Origin: Nocardioides okcheonensis
Lineage (GTDB): Bacteria; Actinomycetota; Actinomycetes; Propionibacteriales; Nocardioidaceae
NCBI RefSeq assembly: GCF_020991065.1
Contig: NZ_CP087710.1
Coordinates: 2,728,001 to 2,792,000, forward strand
Length of the DNA: 64,000 nt
Reading direction: 5' to 3'
In this document: positions 58,125 through 64,000 of the stretch, in pieces
How the letters are laid out: each line of letters starts with the position of its first letter
Numbering within the stretch: position 1 is the stretch's first letter
Notes under the pieces: generated by a model
Told to the model about the DNA's origin: nothing
The model's database searches: none
What the model saw: only the letters and a program-made list of their open reading frames with translations
Program-made: the position numbers and the translations under genes

Positions 58125-59213
58125 ATGAGTCGCGTCGTCCACCTGCACATCGGGGCTCCCAAGACCGGCACGACGTACCTCCAGGACCGGCTCCGGCTCA
58201 ACACCGCCGGACTGGCGAAGCACGGCGTGACCATCCCGGCGACCCGGCCCGGCCAGACGGACATGTTCCACTTCCGCGCCGCGCTCGACCTCCTCGACCA
58301 GGACTGGGGCGGCGCGCCCGGCCACGCCAAGGGCGCCTGGGACGCGATGCTGCGCCGCGTCGACCGCGCCGAGGGCAACGTGGTGATCAGCCACGAGATC
58401 CTCGCCGGCGCCAAGCCCGACAAGATCGCGAAGGCGATGAACGACCTCGCCGACCACGAGGTCCACGTCGTCTACTCCGCGCGCGACCTGGCCCGCCAGA
58501 TGCCGGCGGCCTGGCAGGAGTCGATCAAGCAGGGCCGCACGTGGAGCTTCCGGCGCTTCATCAACCGCTACGAGGGCGGCCGCACGTTCTTCTTCCGCCA
58601 GGCGCTCGACCTGCCCGAGGTCCTCACCGCGTGGGGCGCCAAGCTGCCGCCGGAGCGGATCCACGTGGTCACCGTCCCGCACGACCGCGGCCCCAACGGC
58701 GACGAGCTCTGGCTGCGCTTCTGCCGCGCGTTCGGCATCGACCCGGCGTGGGCGCCGCTCGACTCCGAGCGCGACAACCGCTCCCTCGGCATCGCCGAGA
58801 CGTCCCTGCTGCGCAAGCTCAACCGTCGCCTCGAGCTCGGCGTGCACCGCGACCCGGTCTACGACAACCTGATCCGCGAGCTGCTCGCCCAGGAGGTGCT
58901 GGTGGCCCGCGACGCGTGGCCGGTGCAGCTGCCGCCCGAGCGCTACGACCTCGCCGAGCAGCAGGGGGAGCGCTGGATCGAGTGGATCCGGGGCAGCGGC
59001 GTCGACGTCGTCGGCGACCTCGACGACCTGCGCCCGCGCCGCCCCGGCGCGGACGATGAGTGGCGCAACCCCGACCGGGTGCGCGCCAAGCTCGAGCTCG
59101 GCGCGGCCCTCGACGCGCTCGCGGTGATGACGCGCGAGGCGGCCGAGAGCCGGGCACGGTCGTCGCTGGGCGGAAAGCTCCGCACCACGGCCCGTCGGCT
59201 GCGCGACCGTTGA
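58125..59213 (+). CDS. Sulfotransferase-like protein
   Basis: 362 aa. The PAPS 5'-phosphosulfate loop is present (HIGAPKTGTTYLQDRL, residues about 7-22), followed by VVISHEILAGA and VHVVYSARDLARQMPAAWQE, which supply the 3'-phosphate-binding Arg/Ser region. C-terminal WIEWIRGSGVDVVGDLDDL is shared with the third gene. Target (sugar, lipid or peptide) unknown. It overlaps the next gene (TTGA). Confidence 0.82.
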   Translation: MSRVVHLHIGAPKTGTTYLQDRLRLNTAGLAKHGVTIPATRPGQTDMFHFRAALDLLDQDWGGAPGHAKGAWDAMLRRVDRAEGNVVISHEILAGAKPDKIAKAMNDLADHEVHVVYSARDLARQMPAAWQESIKQGRTWSFRRFINRYEGGRTFFFRQALDLPEVLTAWGAKLPPERIHVVTVPHDRGPNGDELWLRFCRAFGIDPAWAPLDSERDNRSLGIAETSLLRKLNRRLELGVHRDPVYDNLIRELLAQEVLVARDAWPVQLPPERYDLAEQQGERWIEWIRGSGVDVVGDLDDLRPRRPGADDEWRNPDRVRAKLELGAALDALAVMTREAAESRARSSLGGKLRTTARRLRDR

Positions 59214-60313
59214 GCGGCCGCGCCCACGCGTGGGTCGCGCACCTGCGCGAGGGGGGTACGACGCCGTGGCGGGACTGGACCGCCACGACCGAGCGCGCGG
59301 CCGGTCCGCTGCCCGGCGCCCAGCAGCTCGAGCTGCTGCGCCGGATCAACCTCGCCGGTGCCGCCGCGCCCGGCCTCGCCGACCGGGTGCTCGCCACGCC
59401 CGCCGCCGGCCGCGGGAAGGCCGACCTCCCGCTCCTCGGTGAGGCGACCCCCGACTTCGGACCGCGGCCGGTCGACCCCGCCTCGGTCAGCGCCCACGAG
59501 CTGCTGCGGGTGGCGAGCGTGCTGCTCGCCGACGACCTGGTCGCGCTCGGGCCCGACCCGGTCGCGAGCGCGTGGGCCCGGCCCTGGCGTCGGCGCTTCC
59601 GGCTCGTCGGCGACCCCGTCACCGTGACCGCGCTGCGCGCCGACCTGCTCGCCCGCGGACGACCCGAGGGCGGCTCCCGGCCGTTCGTCGTCGCGGTGGC
59701 CCAGCCGCTCGACGAGCTGCTGGCCCGCACCTGGACCCAGCGCTGCTTCGAGACCGGCACCAAGCCGTGGCCGGAGTGGCTGCGGTTCTGGCGCGAGCGC
59801 GACCAGCTCCCGGCCCGCGCCGACCTCGTCGACTCGGTGCGCCGCTGGCACGGCCGCCGGGCGCTGGTGCGGGTCGTGACCGACGTCGAGCGGCTGCCGC
59901 GGCAGGTCGGCGTACGCCACCTCCCGACCGTGGCGGTGCCGGGCGCGGACCAGGCCGAGCTGGCCCGGCGCGTGGCCGCGGTGGTGGGCCTGAAGGTCCC
60001 CGCCGAGCAGCGGCCGGCCCTGATGCGCACCCTGCAGCACCGGATGCCGGGCAGCGACGTCGCGCCGATCGCGGTGCCGGACCGGCACCGCGACTGGGTG
60101 GCGGCCGCGTCGGCACGCGAGACCCGGGCGATCGCACGGGCTGGCTACCCTGTGGTCGGCGACCTCGCCGACCTCGAGCCGAGGGCCGGGGGCGCGACGG
60201 CGCCCGGCGCGTCGGACGGGCAGGTGCTCGACCTGGCCCTCCGGATGGTCGTCGACACCGGGTGGCGTGCGACCGGCGCACGCGGACGGACCGAAGGGCA
60301 GGTGGAGCGGTGA
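59210..60313 (+). CDS. Degenerate sulfotransferase-like or partner protein
   Basis: 367 aa from TTG 59210, chosen because TTGA overlaps the previous stop; the frame is open further upstream but only inside that gene. It has no PKTGTT loop. The end (DWVAAASARETRAIARAGYPVVGDLADLEP) is clearly related to the C-terminal motif of both neighbours, and CFETGTKPWPEWLRFWRERDQ may match their WQE region. It could be an inactive paralogue or a structural subunit. Confidence 0.65.
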   Translation: MSGRAHAWVAHLREGGTTPWRDWTATTERAAGPLPGAQQLELLRRINLAGAAAPGLADRVLATPAAGRGKADLPLLGEATPDFGPRPVDPASVSAHELLRVASVLLADDLVALGPDPVASAWARPWRRRFRLVGDPVTVTALRADLLARGRPEGGSRPFVVAVAQPLDELLARTWTQRCFETGTKPWPEWLRFWRERDQLPARADLVDSVRRWHGRRALVRVVTDVERLPRQVGVRHLPTVAVPGADQAELARRVAAVVGLKVPAEQRPALMRTLQHRMPGSDVAPIAVPDRHRDWVAAASARETRAIARAGYPVVGDLADLEPRAGGATAPGASDGQVLDLALRMVVDTGWRATGARGRTEGQVER

Positions 60314-61500
60314 GCAGGCGGGTGCTGCTGCACGTGGGCTGCCCGAAGACCGGCACGTCCTACCTCCAGGACGTGCTCTTCCGCAACCAGGCGCTGCTGC
60401 GCGAGCACGACGTGCTCTACGCCGCCGACCGCTTCGACGCCCACTTCCTCGCCGCCCTCGACCTGATGACCCTGCCCTGGGGCGGCCTGGAGACCGAGGC
60501 CGTCGGTGCCTGGGACCGGCTCGCCGCGCAGGTCCGCGACTGGCACGGCACGGCGATCATCAGCCACGAGATCTTCGCGCGGGCCACGCCCACGCAGGTC
60601 TCCCGGGCGCTGGCCTCCCTCGGCGACGCCGAGGTGCACCTCGTGCTCTCCGCCCGCGACCTGGTCCGCCAGGTGCCGGCCGAGTGGCAGGAGAACGTCA
60701 AGCACCGCAGCCACATCACCTACGCGGCGTTCCTCGACACCATCCGCGACCCCGCCCGGGACTCCAAGATCGGCTCGTGGTTCTGGGCCGTGCAGGAGGT
60801 GCCCGACATCCTCGACCGCTGGGGCGCCACCCTGCCGCCGGAGCGGGTGCACCTGGTGACGGTGCCGCCGCCCGGGTCCGACCGGGGCGAGCTGTGGCGG
60901 CGGTTCTCCCGCACGTTCGGCCTCGACGACCTCCCGCTCGACCTCACCGCCGAGCGCGAGAACCCCTCGCTCGGGGTGCCCGAGACGTCGCTGCTGCGCA
61001 CCATCAACCAGCGCGTCACCTCGATCATCGCGCCGCCCGACTACCGTCCGCTGGTCCGCGAGGTGCTGGCCCACCAGACCCTGTCGCAGAGCGTGTCCTC
61101 CGCCCGCCTCGGCCTCTCCCCCGACGACCACGCCTGGGCGCGCGACCTCTCGACCCGCTGGGTGGAGACGCTCCGCGCGCGCGGCTACGACGTGGCCGGC
61201 GACCTCGACGACCTGGTCGGGCCGGAGGCCGGCGAGTTCGCCGACCCCGACGCGGCCACCGCCGACCAGCTGCTGCCGCCCGCGCTCGACGCGATCAGCG
61301 CTCTGCTGGTCGAGGCCGCGCGCCTGCGGGCGGTCGAGGAGCGTCTGCACGAGGAGCTCCGCGAGGCCCGCGAGGCGGCCGACCGCGCGCACGCCGGCCC
61401 CGGGCACCGGGTCCGGCGCAGGATCGTCACCACGCTGGAGGACAGCGCAGCCGGACGCGGGACCCTCGACGCCTACCGCCGGGTGCGGCGCCGCGGCTGA
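60310..61500 (+). CDS. Sulfotransferase-like protein
   Basis: 396 aa from GTG 60310, overlapping the previous stop (GTGA). Phosphosulfate loop LHVGCPKTGTSYLQDVLF, IISHEIFAR, HLVLSARDLVRQVPAEWQENVKH and C-terminal TRWVETLRARGYDVAGDLDDL. An added C-terminal coiled-coil-like helix (ARLRAVEERLHEELREAREA) and basic end distinguish it. Clearly a paralogue of the first gene. Confidence 0.82.
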   Translation: MSRRVLLHVGCPKTGTSYLQDVLFRNQALLREHDVLYAADRFDAHFLAALDLMTLPWGGLETEAVGAWDRLAAQVRDWHGTAIISHEIFARATPTQVSRALASLGDAEVHLVLSARDLVRQVPAEWQENVKHRSHITYAAFLDTIRDPARDSKIGSWFWAVQEVPDILDRWGATLPPERVHLVTVPPPGSDRGELWRRFSRTFGLDDLPLDLTAERENPSLGVPETSLLRTINQRVTSIIAPPDYRPLVREVLAHQTLSQSVSSARLGLSPDDHAWARDLSTRWVETLRARGYDVAGDLDDLVGPEAGEFADPDAATADQLLPPALDAISALLVEAARLRAVEERLHEELREAREAADRAHAGPGHRVRRRIVTTLEDSAAGRGTLDAYRRVRRRG

Positions 61501-61553
61501 GCCCGGACGAAACCCGGTGGCCCGACCGGTGCCGGGCTGCGAGGCTCGACGCC

Positions 61554-62117
61554 ATGCACCCGAGCCCCTGGCCCGTCCGCGTCCACGACCTGCTCCTGCG
61601 TGACCCCGTCGAGGCCGACACCGAGGCCCTGCTCGCCTTCCGCAACGACCCCGACGTCAACCGGTTCATGGTCCACACCCACGTCGACCCCGACGACCTG
61701 CGCCGCGACCTGCGCGGCCTGGCGGACAGCGCGACCGACCACACCTGCGTCGTCGAGCGCGACGGCGGCGTGGTCGCCATCGGCTTCCTCGAGGTGGTCG
61801 ACGGGCCGGGGCAGCCCGGCGCCCCGACCGGGACCGACGGCCTGATCGGCTACGTCGTCGACCCGCGGCACGCGCGGCAGGGGATCGGCCGGGCGACGGC
61901 GCACGAGCTGCTCCGCGCCTGCTTCGAGCGGCTCGGGCTGCGCCGGGTCAGCGCGGCGGCGTACGCCGACAACCCGGCGTCGGTGCGCATCCTCGAGGCC
62001 GTCGGGATGCGGCGCGAGCGGCTGTCACGCCAGGCTCTGTGGCACGCCGAGCTCGGCTGGATCGACGAGGTCGGCTACGCCGTGCTCGCCGAGGAGTGGG
62101 CGGCGCGGCCGGCCTGA
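61554..62117 (+). CDS. GNAT N-acetyltransferase (RimJ-like)
   Basis: 187 aa. GNAT fold with LLRDPVEADTEALLAFRNDPDVNRFM at the N terminus, acetyl-CoA loop in VVDPRHARQGIGRATAHELLRACF and NPASVRILEAVGMRRE. Such enzymes acetylate ribosomal-protein N termini or small amines; the substrate is not evident. Confidence 0.9.
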   Translation: MHPSPWPVRVHDLLLRDPVEADTEALLAFRNDPDVNRFMVHTHVDPDDLRRDLRGLADSATDHTCVVERDGGVVAIGFLEVVDGPGQPGAPTGTDGLIGYVVDPRHARQGIGRATAHELLRACFERLGLRRVSAAAYADNPASVRILEAVGMRRERLSRQALWHAELGWIDEVGYAVLAEEWAARPA

Positions 62118-62130
62118 CCCGGCGCCGGCG

Positions 62131-62811
62131 TCAGGTGCGACGGCGCACGAGCAGCTCGCGGTCGGCGTAGCGCCCGACCTTCCAGGTGGCGAACCCGTCG
62201 GCGCCCGCGCCGACCACGCCGCCGACGACCGGCACCCGGCGCCCGACGGTCGTGGCGAGCCGCTTGCCGACCACGCGGGTGAAGATGTCGGAGGCCACCA
62301 CCGAGGCGATCGTGCCGTCGAGCGACGGGTCGTGGACCGGCGCGGTGGCCAGCGCCATCGGGGTCGCGGGCAGCTTCTTGGCCTTCACCATCTCGGTGAC
62401 GGTCTCCTCACCGAGCAGCAGCGCGAGGACCGCGTTGCGCACCCGCGGGTCGGTGAGGTCGTGCCCACGCAGGTGGGCGATGCCGGCGGCCATCCGGCAC
62501 TGGATGATCGCCAGCCCGGTGACGTTGGCCGGGATCGCGAGCGTCGCGGTGACGAGGCCGCCGACGTTGGTCGCGAAGCCCTGGGCGCCGGCGATCCGGA
62601 CGTTGTTCTCGATGACCTCGTGGATCGCGCGCTCGACGTCCCCGCGCTGCTCGCGCAGCTGCTTGTCGGCAGCCTCGGCGGCGGGGGCGAGCGGACCGAT
62701 GCCGTCGATCGCGCGGTTCAGCGCCTCACGGACGAACCCGGTGCTGAGACCGGGCGTGAGCTCCTGGATCCTCGGCGCGAGCTGGCGCCCCACCGTCTGC
62801 TTCAGGCCCAT
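62131..62811 (-). CDS. EcsC-family protein
   Basis: 226 aa. EcsC-like pattern: an amphipathic N-terminal helix, LREQRGDVERAIHEVIENNVRIAGAQGFATNVGGLVTATLAIPANVTGLAIIQCRMAAGIAHLRG and a Gly-rich C terminus (VPVVGGVVGAGADGFATWKVGRYA). Function in bacteria is unclear, often membrane-associated. TAGGAT is 6 nt before the ATG. Confidence 0.82.
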   Translation of the reverse strand: MGLKQTVGRQLAPRIQELTPGLSTGFVREALNRAIDGIGPLAPAAEAADKQLREQRGDVERAIHEVIENNVRIAGAQGFATNVGGLVTATLAIPANVTGLAIIQCRMAAGIAHLRGHDLTDPRVRNAVLALLLGEETVTEMVKAKKLPATPMALATAPVHDPSLDGTIASVVASDIFTRVVGKRLATTVGRRVPVVGGVVGAGADGFATWKVGRYADRELLVRRRT

Positions 62812-62873
62812 GGCCCGATCCTACGGTCCGTGCCGCAGCCCCGGGCGGGTCGTTGTTCGCTACGGTGCGAGAC

Positions 62874-63557
62874 GTGCCCCTCGCCCCCGATCCGACGCCG
62901 TGGGCGTTCCCGCACCACACGACGTGGGACCCCGACGACGACCTGGTCGCGCTCGGCGCGGACCTGGAGGCCGGCACGCTGCTCACCGCCTACGCCCTGG
63001 GCCTGTTCCCGATGCCGGTGACGCTCGAGCGCGAGGAGCTGGGCTGGTTCTCGCCGGTCGAGCGCGGTGTGCTGCCCGTCGGGGGGATGAAGGTGTCGCG
63101 CTCGCTGCGCCGGGCCGCGCGGACCTTCGAGATCCGGGTCGACACCGCCTTCGACGAGGTCGTCGCCGGGTGCGGCAGCCCGGACCGCCCGGACGGCTGG
63201 ATCACCCCGGACTTCGCCCGGGCGTACGGGCGCCTGCACCGGCTCGGCTGGGCCCACTCGGTCGAGGCCTGGCGCGACGGCCGGCTCGCCGGGGGCCTGT
63301 ACGGCGTGTGCATCGGCGGCCTGTTCGCCGGGGAGTCGATGTTCCACCGCGAGCGCGACGCCTCCAAGGTCGCCCTGCTCGGCCTCGTCGAGCTGCTGGG
63401 CGACGAGCACGCCGACGAGCGGGTGCTCGACGTGCAGTGGCAGACCCCGCACCTGGCCACGCTCGGCGTGGTGCGGCGGCCGCGCGCGGAGTACCTCGAG
63501 TCCCTCGCGGTGGCGCTCCGGCTGCCGCCGCCGGCCCGGCTCGGAATGGACGATTGA
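62874..63557 (+). CDS. aat: Leucyl/phenylalanyl-tRNA-protein transferase
   Basis: Adds Leu or Phe to N-terminal Arg/Lys of proteins, marking them for ClpAP/ClpS degradation. 227 aa from GTG 62874 (TACGGT 7 nt upstream). Signatures: LVALGADLEAGTLLTAYALGLFPMP, GWFSPVERGVLP, GWAHSVEAWRDGRLAGGLYGVCIGGLFAGESMFHRERDASKVAL and DVQWQTPHLATLG. Very close to the standard length. Confidence 0.95.
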   Translation: MPLAPDPTPWAFPHHTTWDPDDDLVALGADLEAGTLLTAYALGLFPMPVTLEREELGWFSPVERGVLPVGGMKVSRSLRRAARTFEIRVDTAFDEVVAGCGSPDRPDGWITPDFARAYGRLHRLGWAHSVEAWRDGRLAGGLYGVCIGGLFAGESMFHRERDASKVALLGLVELLGDEHADERVLDVQWQTPHLATLGVVRRPRAEYLESLAVALRLPPPARLGMDD

Positions 63558-63632
63558 CCGGCGCCACGACAGGGTAGGGACCCTGAGCCACTCGGTGACG
63601 CGACCGTCGCGTCCCAGCGAAGGGGGAACCCG

Positions 63633-64000
63633 ATGACCGTCCGCACCCGCCTCTCCACCTCCGCCGCCGTCCTGCTGGTCGGCGCCGTGACCGCGGCGTG
63701 CGGGGGCTCCGGCGGTGGCGCACCGGAGAGCGCCAGCAAGGACGACTTCTGCAAGGCCCAGACCAGCCTGTTCACCGACCTCGACATCGACCTGACCGAC
63801 CCCGAGGCGGGGCTGCCGTCGGAGAAGGAGATGGCCGACGCGATGCACCGGTGGGCCGACAAGATCTCCGAGGTCGGCACCCCCGAGGGGATCTCCGACG
63901 AGGCCCGCGACGGGTTCGAGGAGACGGTGAAGGCCGCGCAGGACATCTCCGAGGCCGACCTGAAGTCCCCCGACCTCGACGCCCTCGAGGCCGACATGTC
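63633..64000 (+). CDS. Small lipoprotein, 3' end outside window
   Basis: About 122 codons visible. Signal peptide with lipobox (LLVGAVTAAC, Cys near residue 23), a Gly/Ser linker and an acidic helical region containing DDFCKAQTSLFTDLDI and KISEVGTPEGISDEARDGF. AAGGGGG precedes the ATG. Resembles actinobacterial surface lipoproteins of unknown role. Confidence 0.8.
   Translation, partial: MTVRTRLSTSAAVLLVGAVTAACGGSGGGAPESASKDDFCKAQTSLFTDLDIDLTDPEAGLPSEKEMADAMHRWADKISEVGTPEGISDEARDGFEETVKAAQDISEADLKSPDLDALEADM

Overview
The window comes from a very GC-rich actinobacterium. The fhaA-fhaB-pstP-rodA-pbpA-pknA-pknB cluster, the ACT-domain malic enzyme, the AlkB-rubredoxin fusion, a polyphosphate-type glucokinase and many leaderless promoters (TANNNT followed 6-7 nt later by ATG/GTG) all fit. 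The overall style suggests Nocardioides or a close relative in the Propionibacteriales. That placement is inference from gene content only.

Layout. 1-8583 (minus): growth and cell-wall signalling operon, with PknB cut by the window edge and PknA broken by apparent frameshifts. 8832-8918: tRNA-Leu(CAG) with promoter and terminator. 9196-17306 (plus): a compact chemotaxis operon (cheA, cheW, receptor, cheB, cheR, cheY, cheX-like, cheY, CheX/CheC-like). 17323-18558: TetR and VOC genes facing a perfect 22-bp operator. 19142-22756: two more receptors; the first shares a 753-bp identical tract with the receptor in the che operon. 22778-29789: peroxidase, secreted beta-helix protein, GNAT, malic enzyme, MMPL exporter with MarR, glucokinase. 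30036-33460: alkane hydroxylase-rubredoxin fusion, TetR and exporter. 33470-41270: peptidases, oxidoreductase, universal stress protein, ComB-like protein, SGNH hydrolase, small unknown. 41430-50314: RecQ-phosphoribosyltransferase fusion, drug exporter, dipeptidase, SNF2 helicase with SWIM partner. 50548-57900: TetR, two-component system and the leucine-degradation genes for methylcrotonyl-CoA carboxylase and HMG-CoA lyase. 58125-61500: three coupled sulfotransferase-like genes. 61554-64000: GNAT, EcsC-family protein, Aat and a lipoprotein cut by the window end.

The most unusual feature is a set of palindromic repeat families scattered between, and in one family inside, genes. A ~42-bp element has constant flanks (CCGCTGGTCGAGGA ... 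TGTCACGAGACCCC) around a hairpin whose two strands vary together. It occurs as tandem and single intergenic copies and sits in frame inside recQ, inside the biotin carboxylase gene and in the secreted beta-helix gene, giving both enzymes the same extra peptide LVEEGAQRLSRDP. Other families lie at 43722/50393 (62 bp, in opposite internal orientation), 57940-58065 (two direct plus two inverted 30-bp units) and 29860-29956.

Regulatory links can be read directly. The TetR at 50548 and the carboxylase operon 2.2 kb away carry the same GTTAAC-N6-CTAAC-like box over their -10 regions. The alkB promoter has a 21-bp dyad over its -10. GGGAC-N4-GTCCC-like palindromes lie upstream of cheA, two receptor genes and the universal stress gene.
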